Shown in pieces: positions 34,863 through 47,056 of a DNA stretch of 64,000 nucleotides. Below the pieces are notes generated by a model, which worked only from the letters and a program-made list of their open reading frames with translations, was not told the DNA's origin and searched no databases. Position 1 is the first letter of the stretch. Each line of letters opens with the position of its first letter. Both the position numbers and the translations under genes were made by a program. Source of the stretch: Pyrus communis (Eukaryota > Streptophyta > Magnoliopsida > Rosales > Rosaceae); assembly GCF_963583255.1 (NCBI RefSeq), contig NC_084804.1, positions 20,962,061-21,026,060 of the forward strand, read 5' to 3'.

Positions 34863-37775
34863 CAAAAACGCGTTCAACTTTGTCAAAAGATTTCTGACAA
34901 AGCTGAAAACACGTGGAGGCCATCATCGCAACTACACATCTTTAGCCGACAATCGCAAAGTTCGGCGACGCTTTCTCTGCTTTTCAGAAAATGTGTGCAG
35001 CTTTGTCAAAAGGAGCCGCATCTGCACTACCACGTGTCGTTCAGAAAGCGAAGGGGCGTCGTTCAGAAATCGAAGGGGCGCCTGCTCAGAAATCGAAGAG
35101 GCGTATTCAAAGATCGAAGAGGCGCCACTATTTCAAAAAGCCGGATTTGCGGGATCAAAACGTTTGTTGACAAGGGTAAAAGAACAGTACCACCACTTGC
35201 TATTATCTCTATATATGTCGACCTTCATCTTTTGTGGCAAGGCAGACCTGAAGAAAATGCCCAATTCTTTCTCACCTCTGAGGGCGCACTCCCAGCAAAG
35301 CCTCTTGAAATACTCAATTTTTTCTCCCCCAAAGATGATACCAGATGCCTGGAGTACAGATGACCCAGGAGGAAACGGTAGATTGAAGCATGTGCTGATT
35401 CATTCACCGCTTCTTCAAAGGCAAAGGTATCTCATATCATCAAGGTCAAAAGCAAAAGTATCTCATATCATGCTCTTTCCCTGTCTTTTTCTTTGTCCTT
35501 GTTCTTACTTGCATGGCAAAGTTAAAAAAGCAATCAGCCGGCACTTGGAGTCAGTCTTCCGATCTGGAGCCAACTGCCTGGAATCTATTCCTGGTTGCTT
35601 ACCTAGCGTTGCTCTCGAGTAGTCATCTTCAACGGTTGATACACTTCCAGAGAAGGGACCACTTCTGCAAAGGGGAGTAAGTAAGGCAATTGAAAATGAT
35701 ACATTGAAGCATGTGGAGACAAGCATACGCTGAGTTATCCTCCAACCCTTTTCAATACAAATTGGAAAGATTGAACAAAGAAACAGACCAAAGGAGTAAG
35801 CTCAGACCTTCGGGGAAGACCAAAAGAATCCTGCTGCCCAGTTCAAAAGTAGCACAAAGGAAAATCAACGATGGGCGGAAACCAGTTCAAGAGTAAGCCT
35901 GTGGAATCACCATGATCAAAGCCTCAATGCAATCACCAAGGAGAAGAGGGAATTTACACTCCATAACCAGATTTGCGTCCCTAAACTCTTCTCTTTGTTA
36001 GTTACATTCTGCCATGTTTAGTATGTTTAGTTGTTGTTTGTGTGTTTACTTATGTTTTGTGTGAATCTATGCTTAAAACATTGAGGACAATGTTTGATTT
36101 AAGTGTTGGGGGGGGGGGGGTAACTAAGTGTTTTGATGCAAATTCGTAGGGTTTTATCCACCATAACTTCTAATGTTGTTTCTTGCTGTTTTCAAGAGTT
36201 TATAAACTGTTTTAGTGTGTTTTGACTTAAAAATTCGAAAATCCCATAAAATTTTGAAAAATTGTTTCAAAAAACCCAAAAAAAGAGTTGTTTTTGTGTC
36301 TTAGGGTACCTTCCAACACAATGATGAGGATTTGGTTTTAATTGCATGACTATTAAAGAATGTTGTAAACATGGCTGGAAGTTGATTTATGCTTGGTTAT
36401 GGTAATAGCTTATGAATTCACATGTAATTACAAAGAGAAAATCTGTTTTTGTAACATGCTTGAACGAAGGAACTTAAACTAAAGCTACATCCTTGTGAGA
36501 CTTGAGCCTATAACGTTCTTTGGAGAGTATAAATCTGTGATTTCTCGTTTTCTAAAGTCATTGCATGATCTCATCATTCTTTGCTTGGTTGCTACTTGGA
36601 ATGCATTTCATTATAGTTCCAAATACTAGAACTCATGCCCAATTCATTCAAAGCATGATATTGATTGCATAACATACAATAAGATGAAGTTGTTAGTCAA
36701 GCCAAAGCCAAAAAGCCTATCCCTTTTTCACATGTATTGTAGGATTACCCCTTTTGAGCCTTTTCAAGCTTATTTTCTTTGTTAACCACATTATCCTCAC
36801 CTAGCCTAGATTAGGACTTTCCATACCCTTGTTCTTAAAGGATAGTGAAGCATGACTTAGAATGAACTCCTTTTGATCAATATATTGCAGAAAATAAGTG
36901 TGGGGGAAGATAATAGGGCACGACCAAAGAATGAAATAAAGAAAAAAGAAAAAAAATTCGTGGAAAAATAAAAAGAAAATAGAAAAGTGTTGAAAAGAAA
37001 GAAAAAGAGTTGAAAAATAAGTGAGAATGATCTCACAAGTATTGGTTATTGAAGGAAGGGTCCAAAAGAGTGAATTTGACCCTAGTTGTTGCATGAATCT
37101 TCCCTTGTGTTTAAAAGTTGATTTCTGCCATTAAAAGTGAGTTTAAGTGTCAATTTCTTTACTTCGCTTCCTATTACTTTAAGAACCTTTGTTTTACTTT
37201 ACCTTTCTTTGTTAAACCATTACCCTTAGCCCCGTTACAACCCTCAACTTCTATCTTGATGTTATGTGTTCAATTTGTGGAGTTTGAATTTGGTATGAGC
37301 ATATGGAATCACTGGTTCTCATTCTAAGTAGTAGCATTCCATTCATGAGATCATATTCATGTCATTGTCCTAAATCCAGAAAATGCTTTCCTTGATATAA
37401 CATATGTGAGTGTTAGAATTCATATTTACATCAATCTCCTCACATATACCTAGTGTAGGGTGTGGAGTTAGAAAATCTGTGTGAAAATTGAGTGCATTTT
37501 AGTAAGGAATTGAGGGAATTCTCTAAGGAATGTTACTACATTCAAAATGTTGTTTTAATTGATTAAATGTGAAATAATAAGTGGTAACTATGATTAAGTG
37601 TTTGTTGAAGTGTAAAGTAAGCTAAATGTCGTGGGAATGATGTTCTATATTGTGTCATGTTCGTTTGAAATCCCTGAGATACATGTTGGAAGGTTTAGAA
37701 TGTGTTTTGGTTTGTTTTTAGTTTCTTTCGTTTTGTTTTGCTCGAGGACTAGCAAAAGCTAAGTGTGGGGGAATT
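34863..37775 (+). other. Non-coding interior of the LARD-like element
   Basis: Holds short direct repeats of 'cagaaatcgaagaggcg' type (35037-35125), a run of 13 G at 36108-36120 following 'aagtgtt', and A-rich sequence near 36930-37020. The 349-residue frame starting at 34573 runs from the LTR into this region, has no domain and is repeat-rich. No gag, protease, RT or integrase was recognised on either strand. Confidence 0.65.
37761..37775 (+). other. Polypurine tract of the LARD-like element
   Basis: 'aagtgtgggggaatt' immediately before the 3' LTR, in the plus orientation. Confidence 0.7.
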
Positions 37776-39593
37776 TGATAGGAGCATATTTAGGTGACTT
37801 ACTTAGCTTGTTTTCGTGCATTTATATTGTTAATTCATAGTTGTTTTAGTCGTTTAAGCCATTTTCGAGTGTTTTTAGGTTCATGTGGCTAAGGAAGCAA
37901 AAAGATTCATTTTGGAGCATTTTGGAGCAAAATTGTACTTGGAAGGGATAGTTTATACTTGGAGCAAAAGGAATGGACGAAATTGAAGAGTTGATGTCAC
38001 AAGGATTCCTACTTGAAGTAGCCACACACCTTCCACATTTCAGCCACATGCACTTATTCTTTCATAATTTCACCACCAATTCAGCCACATGCACTTATTC
38101 TTTCATCATTTCACCACCAATTCAGCCACATGCACTTGTTCCTCCATCATTGCACCAACAACAACCAAGCCACATGCACTCCCACTCTTTAATCCATTGC
38201 ACCCACATGTACCCTTTAATCATTCAACCTAGCTGTCATATTCCCTCTTTTAATCATTCATCCACCTATAAATAAACAACCATTCAGCCACAAAGAGGAG
38301 GATTCATTCACCATTCACGCCAGAAATTCATTCCCTCTCTCTAACACTTCCATACTTCACCATTCTTCATATTTTCTGCCCAAAAAACACTCCTAGCCAT
38401 TCCCTACATCCATCCCTACCCTAAACACATCATTCTACATCATCCATAACCCCCAAAACTCACCAAAACCCCTTGTGCCGCAGCAACTAGGAGAGGAAGG
38501 AAGCCTAGAACGGTTCATGCTTGCAGATTGGAGCGTTTTAGGTGTACTTCGTTCTTGTTTTCAATGTTTACTTTGTTATTCCTTTCTAAGTTTGCTGTAA
38601 TCATGAGTGGCTAAACCCCTAATTAGTTAGGGGAAAGTTTGAAGCCATGAACATGTTTGAAATATGAATTGATTTCTTCCAATTGTGATTTGTTAAGTTG
38701 TGATTGCAATTCAATTATCTGTTTATTAAAAACTTGTTTTTGTATGTTGATTAGGGATGCATACTTAGTCTTCATGCATAAACTCGATGCTAGTTTATAA
38801 ACGAGTTTCACCTAATCGTCACAAGTTTATAAACATGAGTAGTGAAGGTTGCTAGTCACAACCGCATTAATTGAATTCTTGGCAAGAGTTTCATGCATTC
38901 ATAGTTACAATTGCCTCGTCAACATTTATAATTTTCATAGAGCATAATGATCTCTCACTGTATCTCTTCTATGCATTCATGTTGAGGACCGTTGGAGAAT
39001 GATTTGAATTGTCGCATGCATCATCCAATTCATTGACATAAGGAAGATTTGAAGGTTAATTAGTGCATCACGGTTAACTTGGGGTGTTGAGCATCATAGT
39101 TAATGAAAAGCAATTGGAGAATCGATTCATATATAAATGTGTCATGTGTGGAGAATGGACCTCTAACTAATCCATCCATCATCTTGTTTCTCAAATCCGT
39201 TTTATAACCTGCCTAGTTTTACAACTTGCTTTGTTATTTCAATTTTCGTCAAAACAAAACCCCCCTTTACTTTCTTGTTGTTTAGTGTTTAGAATCTGTT
39301 TAGTTTATGTTTTAAAGTGTTTTGAATCAAGCCATAACCTTAAATTCGTCCAAAATTGTGTTTAAGGTCAGAAACTGCCTATTTAGTGTTTTTACGCAGT
39401 TTTGAGTCTTTTGAACCTATCTTGAGTCCTTTGAGTCTTTGTGAACGTTTTTAACTTTGTTTTTATGTTTTTGAGTCAGTTTAGAGGTTTTAGCAAGCCC
39501 TCCTAATCCCCGGTCTCGAACGATCCCTACTTGCATCTTTACTACAACTTGACAACAAGAGGGTTAATTTGTGTGCGTATAAATCTCGCATCA
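37776..39593 (+). repeat. 3' LTR of the LARD-like element
   Basis: 1818 bp, TG...CA ends. 'cctataaataaac' near 38264-38276 is a good TATA-like site, so transcription probably starts near 38300. Confidence 0.85.
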
Positions 39594-40400
39594 TTCCACC
39601 ATGCCAATTTCGACGTCATTGCCCCCAAAATCGTATGGAGAAGGATGTTGAGCTAAGAAATTGACCAGAGCCTGTCCTTTGAAGGCTTTTTGGGCATGTA
39701 TTGCAAACTAAATTCGGACAGTGCCATTGTCCATTTCCCAATTCAGCTTTTTACTATTAGGTGAGTGAGCATATAGCGAATAACATCTGTATGGGCTATA
39801 ACCCGCGTAATAGAATGGAGCATGTAATGCCTGAGCTTAGACGTAACAAAGAACAAAGCTAAATAGAGTTTCTCGACGGGTGGATAATTTATCTCAGAGG
39901 GGTTAAGATTTCGGCTAAGGTAAAAAATGGCCTGCTCTCACCTTGTGTCGTTGTCTTGCGCAAGAAGACAACCAATGGATTCCTCGGCCATTGAGATATA
40001 CAGCTTGAAAGGTTTGCCACGCCAAGGTGGCATGGGGACAGGTGGGGTAATGAGGGAGAACTTGATTTGCCTAAAAGCACCTTGGTGTTCCTCGCATCAT
40101 TCAAATTTGTCAAAATCTTAAGTTTCAAGAACGTGGAGAAAACTTTCATCTTCCCTGCCAAATTAGAAATGAAACGACGAAGGAAATTGATTTTACCAAG
40201 TAATGATTGTAATTGCTTATTGGTAGTCAGGGTGGAGCATTAATGATTGCTCAAGCTTTATTTAAGCCATTTTAAGGTTATTTTGGTGCATAAAAAAGGA
40301 AAGCTTGCCAAAGATCTTCCAAATGTATTCGATGACGCTTCGATTTGACCACAACATCATCGATATATACCTCGACGACCCATTTGTAAAGCAGTTTTGT
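39594..40400 (-). pseudogene. Gypsy 2 RT and upstream RNase H remnant
   Basis: Minus strand. 'VYIDDVVVKSKRHRIHLEDLWQAF' in pieces at 40385-40310 carries the RT active site YIDD. Downstream, 'FLRRFISNLAGKMKVF' lies near 40160 and 'HAQKAFKGQALVNFLAQHPSP' near 39700-39640 marks the connection to RNase H, which breaks at the nested element. RT motif A was not found; the N-terminal half appears deleted. Confidence 0.75.
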
Positions 40401-40651
40401 GAATATCAGCCTCCGTAATGAAAATCTACGCCAACCGTTGCCTTTTTGAACTGAAATTCGAGTCGATCGTCCTTATTCATTGAAACCTTGCAGGGTGATG
40501 TAGTCGACATGATCATCGTAATAGCGGGCTTGAATCATATTTACTTCGACCGGTTGATTGTCGGCTGGATGAACCACGTTCGACTTGCCATCTAGAAGAT
40601 GAGGATTTGATGCAGTGATGAGGGGATACAACCTATTTGGTGGATCCAATC

Positions 40652-40936
40652 TTAACCAAGCAATGCATTATACTTAGTTTTTGAATCCACTATAAAGAAC
40701 GCAGTCATGTGATTTCGACATGCGATCGTCACCTCTAAGGGAAGCACTCCTTTGGTTTGAGATTTGTCACCAACGAAACTACTCATAGTCACCCTTGATG
40801 GAATGAGTTCGTCGTTGGAGCTGCGTAATGCCTTCATTATAGAAATGGGCATGATCTTGACCATTGCTCCACAGTCGACAAAAATCTTGGAAACTGGGTA
40901 TCCTTCAATATAAGTCATAACATACAACGGCTTCAA
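40652..40936 (-). pseudogene. Gypsy 2 aspartic protease-like domain
   Basis: Open stretch of 94 residues: 'KIFVDCGAMVKIMPISIM', then 'KGVLPLEVTI' and 'FFIVDSKTKYNALLG'. The active-site triplet reads D-C-G rather than the usual D-S/T-G, so activity is doubtful. Position between gag and RT fits. Confidence 0.78.
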
Positions 40937-41840
40937 ATCATGAAGATTAACTGATGATGAACGAGGAAGGCAATTCGGTAAGAGCTGCTTTAAGTTTATC
41001 TTCCTTGCTTACTTGGTCAATCTTTTCGGTGGCCACAAAATCGACTTGCGTAGCCTCCTCGGCAACAACATCGCCATCTAGGAAATTTTGCTGGGATATG
41101 GTTGGCTAGAACTCAACAGGTAGGACATGGACCACGTTGATTTCCATGTTGTCGAGGACCGAACGGCCCATTAGGTCGTGATCTTCGTCTTCTGGATTTT
41201 CTGGTGAAGTTTCTTGCTCATGGGCATTTCCATGTGGTGCATCCATCAGACCCATTTTATTATAACTGTCAACCTTGGCCTTGCTCAACATGAGGACTTG
41301 GTCTTACTCTTATGAAGCCTTGCAAGTCCATTCCTAATATACGATGCGAGCGTTTCTCATGTCCGAGTAAGCATCGAATCGCGCCATGCATTCTTTCTCA
41401 TCGACCGTAAAGCTGAAGAGGGCAGTGGCTGAGAAAACTTCAAAATGATACCATAAATATTGGAGGTCTTTAAGGGAGAATGGGAGGTCAGCAAGATCGA
41501 TATCGGTATATGGGTCTACCTCAAAGCTGAGAACTCAAGCCTCACGTATATGCTGGAACCTAGCCTTTATTGCCGGATCCGTGGTCTTTTGAATAATTTG
41601 TTCAGCATCAATGCAAGTGAGCATTAGATTAAGAGCCTCTTGGCATACTTTTCGCCGAATGCTTCTTGTGAAATTCCCACATGTTCTCCAAAGTTTCACT
41701 GAGAAACAGTGGGTGGTGATTCCTTTTGACTTTAATTAACGGTTCTTGTGAAGGTAACGAGGGAAGTTTGCATTCGGATTCCTTCTAAAAATGCTCAAGG
41801 TGGGTAGAGATTCCTTCTGACTTTGATTCGCTTCTCGGAT
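40937..41840 (-). other. Gypsy 2 gag-pol linker
   Basis: Minus-strand sequence with short acidic frames (for example 41106-41291, 'ENPEDEDHDLMG') and stops. It probably belongs to the polyprotein between gag and protease; no domain recognised. Confidence 0.45.
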
Positions 41841-41843
41841 TCT

Positions 41844-43597
41844 TCAATTGTAGGTTCTGTGGCATCGGCATTTGTATGATTTGGACAACGCAGTATACAT
41901 ACTAGTAAGGGAGTTGTAGATGTACCAACGATGGTCGTGTGGTTCAGGTGGCTTAAAAATGCATTGGTTCACTAATGAACCTGAGCTGCCAGAGTTGCGC
42001 ACATAATACTCCTCACTGTAAAATGGCGCATCGAAATCAAGGCACCTTCTGGCCGTAGACGGCTTGTTACCCTGTACTTGAAGGCTGAGCTTATCAAAAA
42101 CTTTCTGACGTTGGCCTGCACCGAGCACTTTTTAAGATGTTATCGCAAATATGGATGCCTATTGTAGTATTTTAACCTGCGGTGGCTCTTCCTTCGGCTC
42201 AGTCAAGATGATGTTTGCTTTGCACCGACTACATAACACTATTGGTCTGTCAGTTTCCTTTACGATGGAGTCTAACATTGACCCAACAATAGCTGGTCCT
42301 GAAAAGTCTTTGGGTGGCTCATTTGAAAATAAATCAATCTTCAATCATGGCCAAGAGTTTTGCTTAAGGACAAATTATGTTGGAATGAACTCGAGCTTCC
42401 CTTTTCCTTTATCCCTAGGTAGATAAGCATCTACCATGCTTACCGTCGCCGTAAGGAAAGGATCGGCGTCAACAACCATTTGTTTCTCAGGAAACTTAAG
42501 CTTGCCATTGTCGATCTAGCTCTGAATAGCATCGCGAAATACGACACAATTATCTGTCATATGCTTGTTCAAGTTATGGTACTTACAATACATATTTCCT
42601 TTCAAATCTTTAACTTTGGGAATATTATGCCCTGGTCGAAGCTAGACGATTTTTGTGAGTAATAATTGGTCGAAGATAGCATCGGCCATGGTGATGTTGA
42701 AAGTATAGACCTTTGATGTCTTGACGGCGGCTTCCGCAGAAGTCGAGCGGGTTTTGACATCATTAGAGCTGGCGTGAGCCAATGCTTAGTATGGTTTGTG
42801 AATGACTATCTCGACCGCATCTATACTGGCATATTAAGATTCCTCGCCTTCAGCCAAAGCATAACTTACCGTTGGGTTCTTATAAATTGTCCATCGGGTC
42901 AGTGACTTCGAGGTCTTCTTTTCTCGGAGCAAGTAATCATAATACTCGACATTTTGAGCCAGTTCGTACATATCTCAGAAATTTGCCCCCAAGAATTTCT
43001 TTTTATACTCCACATCTAAGCCGTTTAAGGCAAGCCTAATGAACTCAACATCAGGGAAGGTACTTAGCACCAATTTCTGGTTGACTTAAACCTCATAAGA
43101 TATTCCATTAGTGACTCGTCAGAGGCTTGAGCCATCCTGGCCAAAGAATATACAAACACATCCATCCCTGGTCAATAGAATTGCTCATGAAATTTCTCGA
43201 CTAGTTCCTCCCAGCTTTGGATGAAGTTGGGTGGGAGGTTCATATACCATGCAAATGCTGAATTGAGCCACGTGTTGATGTCCTCGTATTGAGCAATGAA
43301 TTGAGCCACGTGTTCTAACGATGACAGGGATGACTCTCCATCGAAAAGGCTGAATTCCAAAATTTTGAATCCCTTAGGATACTCGAACCTTTCTACAAAG
43401 GCTCGATATGGGTGAATGAATTTTGCAAACCTCAGCCCCTTTTTCAAGGCCAAATTAATCATTCTCTGGACCTCGACCATATCAATAGACGCCGCTTCTG
43501 CTCCTTGATCAAATCCATCTAATCTACTGCTTAATCCACCTCTTTTTTCCAAGTCGATCATTGTGAGCAGAGCAAACCCAGTCTCGGCCTGTATCAT
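41844..43597 (-). pseudogene. Gypsy 2 gag remnant
   Basis: Minus strand. The capsid-like domain (43597-43172) reads 'RMINLALKKGLRFAKFIHPY', 'FDGESSLSSLEHVAQFIAQY' and 'AFAWYMNLPP-FIQSWEELVEKFHEQF'. Its continuation is frameshifted. A knuckle-like 'CKYHNLNKHMTDNC' lies near 42600-42540, and a C-terminal 'GQRQKVFDKLSLQVQG' at 42120. Many stops. Confidence 0.8.
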
Positions 43598-44003
43598 TGG
43601 CAGAGGATTATTCCTTAGAAGAGGCTGCCTAGATCAATCGGCATGTCCAATGTCATGAACTTTATTAACCAGAACTTCGAGCAATCTATTGTGTATAACG
43701 CTATTATCACGCATTTCTTCAAGTATGCTTTTTACTTCTCAGCTGAACATTTACTCAAATTGTCGAGATTGCTCTTCAAGTCGTCATCGAAGAAATGATC
43801 TAGTTGGTGGATCAGAGGCCTCACCACCGTCCTCATCACAATCTTCCACTAATCCTTTGACAAAATGCCTTTTGTCGTCTTGGTGGGGATTTCTGCATCA
43901 TAAGCCTGATCACCGATATTAGTTTCCTTTTCTCGGCATGTTGCACCTGTGGTTTCAGGTGTCACAGCAACAAGAGGATTATGTGCCTGTGACAAGCCAT
44001 CTT

Positions 44004-44378
44004 GAAGGGCGCCTTGAATGGTGAACTTTCTTCTCTATTTATAGCAGCAAAACCCCTCATAGCCAAATTAGAAATGTACCCGGATTAGAACTCCTTAATT
44101 AACCCAATTTGATTAGGTTTCGGCCAATCCTAACTCTAATAGGACTTTAAACCAAGCTCCATAACAAACCAGATTCATTTCCTGATCCTAAGCATCTTCA
44201 GCTCTAAGACTCTTTGCTGCACTAGGATTCAACTACTTCACACTTATCTAAACTAATTCTCTTCACAACAGCATTCAACAGACCTTAACTGGACGGCCCA
44301 CAAGAAAATTCTAGATAAATGCTACTGGGCCGAGAATGGCTATAAGCTTGGCCCAAAATAATATTTTGGGCCCAAACA
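44004..44378 (-). repeat. Truncated 5' LTR of gypsy 2
   Basis: About 375 bp matching the last part of the left LTR (from 'ccttgaatg' to 'gggcccaaaca'). About 840 bp of the gag-proximal side is missing, together with the PBS. Confidence 0.82.
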
Positions 44379-46209
44379 ACATGTTACGTTGATACCGAAG
44401 AAAATTAATCATACTTCAATGACTCAGGTTCTGCCAATTAGTCTTTGTAATGTGATTTAAAAGATTTGTTCTAAGGTTCTCACTAACTGATTGAAAATCA
44501 TATTGTCGGAGGTTGTCTCGTCGTCTCAAAGTGACTTTATTCCAGGTTGACTAATATTCGATAATAATTTGGTAGCTTCAAAGATCGCTTATTATATGCA
44601 TAGGAAGAACAATGGATGGAATTGGGTGATGGCATTGAAATTGGAAGTCAGCAAAGCGTACGATCGTATTGAGTGGATTTTTCTGGAGCAAATAATGAGG
44701 AGGCTAAGGTTTGCAGAGGAATGGATTCATTGGATAATAATATGTGTTACTACAATATCATATTCCTTCAAGCTAAATGGAGAGACAGTGGGTTTTGTAC
44801 AACTAAAATGTGGCGTTCGACAGGGTGATCCGTTGTCTCCGTTTTTGTTTATTTTATGTGCAAATGGACTATCAGCATTGTTTGATTCATGGGAAGCACA
44901 AGGTCGAATTCAAGGTATCAAGGTTTGTAAGGAGGCCCTAAGTGTTCATCATCTTCTTTTTGCAGATGATAGTTTTATCTTTGCTTGTTCTCTCCATGAA
45001 TGCATACAAGTGAAGGAGTTGTTACGAACTTTTGAACGGCCATCCGGATAAGCTGTAAATCTTGCCAAAAACAATGTGGCCTTTAGTAGAAACTTCACGG
45101 TTATAGACACACAGCTGCTTGCCGATTGTCTTGGAATGGAAAAGGTGGATTATCATGACTGGTATCTTGGTTTACCAATTTTTGTGGGCCGGTCAAAGAA
45201 AGCAACTTTTGCATATATTAAGGACCGTCTTTGGAAAAAGTTGAATAGATGGCGGGGCTCCTTGTTTAGTAGTGCAGGTAAAGAAATTTTGGTAAAAACA
45301 ATAGCTCAAACAATCCCATTGTATACGATGTAGACGTTCTTGTTACCTAAGTCTTTTTGTGATGAGCTGAACCAAATGGTAGCTCAGTTTTGGTGGGGCA
45401 GAGAAGTGGGTAAGCGTCAAATTCATTGGATGAAGTGGCAAAAATTACGTAAACCAAAAAGTGAGGATGGCCTGGGATTTAAGGATTTATATGCTTTCAA
45501 TTTGGTGTTGTTAGGTTCAACCGCACGAAGCAACGGTTCGTGTTCAGAAGTGGAAAACCCCAGATTTTGGTTGGATAAAGTGTAACTTCAATGCTACTTT
45601 GGAGGAGAATAGTTCGTATTGGGGTATTAGGATTGTCGTTCGAAATTCCACAGGAGGTTTCATAGTTGCAATGGTGGTCTGAGAGTATGGGATTGGTTCA
45701 ACAATGTATACAGAGGCTGCTGCTGCATAAGCAGCAACTGTGTTTGCTCGAAGATGGAGTGAGGAACAAGTACAAATAGAAAGTGATGTTCTATTGGTGG
45801 TATCTGCTATTTAGAATACTGGAACAACATTGCATGGTCTCCTTGGTCATCACTTTGCTAATACATGGCAGATCCTTTAGGGGTTTAAGCAATGGAAGAT
45901 TTCTTTCGGACCTAGAGAGACGAACAAAATGGCACTTCAACTTGCACGATTCAGTCTTACGCATGATCATCCACTTTCTTGGTTTGCAAAAACTCCTGAT
46001 GTTATTAATGATTTATTATTAGAGGATAATCTTAATAGTTAATTGGTGCGGGTCACTCTTTTTTCCTTCGAGCGCGTTGAAAGCCCCAACAAGGTTTTCA
46101 TTGAGGCTTATTGTTAGCACCCTATCCTCGATTATGTACATATTTCTCTATTCAATGAAATCCTACTACTTATCTCAAAATATCTTTAGTTTTATTTTGT
46201 TAAAAAAAA
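44379..46209 (+). pseudogene. LINE copy A (L1-type), 5'-truncated, zf-RVT deleted
   Basis: RT reads in one frame 44569-45588 with two in-frame stops: 'LKLEVSKAYDRIEW' (motif A Asp), 'GVRQGDPLSPFLFIL', 'HHLLFADDSFIF' (active site FADD), 'LGLPIFVGRSKK' and 'QFWWGREVGKRQIHW'. After 'FNLVLLG' (45515) the sequence jumps to 'VQKWKTPDFGWIKCN', the start of the terminal RNase H, and runs to about 46040; the zf-RVT domain between them is missing. An A-run at 46201-46209 is the probable tail. The 5' side is cut at the gypsy 2 boundary. Confidence 0.85.
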
Positions 46210-46990
46210 ATATTGTTAATTTAAGTTTTTTTTTATCAACACCCCAGATGTTGTAATTATACCCCACATAAAAATTAATATTAAATAACTTGTAATCCAA
46301 CGTGATTGTTTAAGAAAATTTGAAAGGGTACTTGAATGTCTATATAAATCAAACGGTAGGATGGAGATTGTATACAACATTTAATTCATCTTTCTTGTCT
46401 TTAAAATGTAGATTATTCTTTTGTTTGAAATAGACGAAGAGTTTGGCGTGTGGTTAATTGATCATTGTGAGCCGGTGTATGAGAATGTGAGGTGTGAGGG
46501 TAGCAATAGAAAATATGTGGGGTAAGTTAAGATAAGTTTTAATTTAAAAAGTAAATGTATAGTGTATTAAGTATGTGAGTGTTATCAACAAAATATGTGG
46601 TGTTAATAAAACTCTTAGTTTAATTTCAATTTTAATACTTGCATATTTTACTTGCAATAATCAATCGCCCCCTCCCTCATTCATATTTACTTTTAAAAAA
46701 AAAGGAAAAGAAAAAATCAATTCCTATAACTATAAAGTGAAGACAATTTTAAGTTTTAAGAAGGAAAAATTACATATAAAATATACTTTTAATACTTAAT
46801 TATATATTGAGACAATACTTTTTCAACATTTCAAGAAGAGTTAGGGCTAAAAGACGGTGCATTACGTGCTAGGGTTTTCAGAAGTGATTAGTGTGGTAAA
46901 CTATTGTGATCTGCAACATTTTTTGCGCTGCTTCGTGTAAGGGTCGTGGTCTTACTGGTTTATCAGTTCAGATAGTCGGAATGGGATCGC
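46210..46990. other. AT-rich spacer between LINEs
   Basis: No domain. The 5' untranslated part of LINE copy B may begin near 46830, but no target duplication could be defined. Confidence 0.4.
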
Positions 46991-47056
46991 ATGTGCTGCT
47001 TTGTTGTTCACTGTAGGATAGTATTATCAAAAGGGTTTGATGAAACTAGGGTTGCA

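Larger units (their letters stand above)
34386..39593 (+). mobile_element. Non-coding LTR retrotransposon (LARD-like) nested in gypsy 2
   Basis: The element begins 'tgataggagc' and ends 'ctcgcatca', flanked by an exact 5-bp duplication TTCCA (34381-34385, 39594-39598). The 3' LTR is complete (37776-39593, 1818 bp). The 5' LTR keeps only its first ~477 bp (34386-34862), nearly identical to the 3' copy, implying a recent insertion followed by a deletion. A purine tract 'aagtgtgggggaatt' precedes the 3' LTR. The interior (34863-37775) shows no gag or pol. Joining the two flanks restores gypsy 2 RNase H. Confidence 0.9.
27566..44378 (-). mobile_element. Ty3/gypsy retrotransposon 2 with antisense PMD gene, itself interrupted
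   Basis: The left LTR 27566-28780 (TGTTTG...CAAACA) and a truncated right LTR (44004-44378) share 'cttctctatttatagca', 'taggactttaaaccaagctcc' and 'attttgggcccaaaca'. Minus-strand order is gag, protease (VDCGA), RT (YIDD), RNase H and integrase. A plus-strand PMD gene lies between integrase and the 3' LTR. A 5.2 kb LTR element splits RNase H (34386-39593). Flanking pentamers (aacga / acatg) do not match. All frames are disrupted. The LTRs and proteins differ from gypsy 1, so this is a separate family. Confidence 0.88.
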
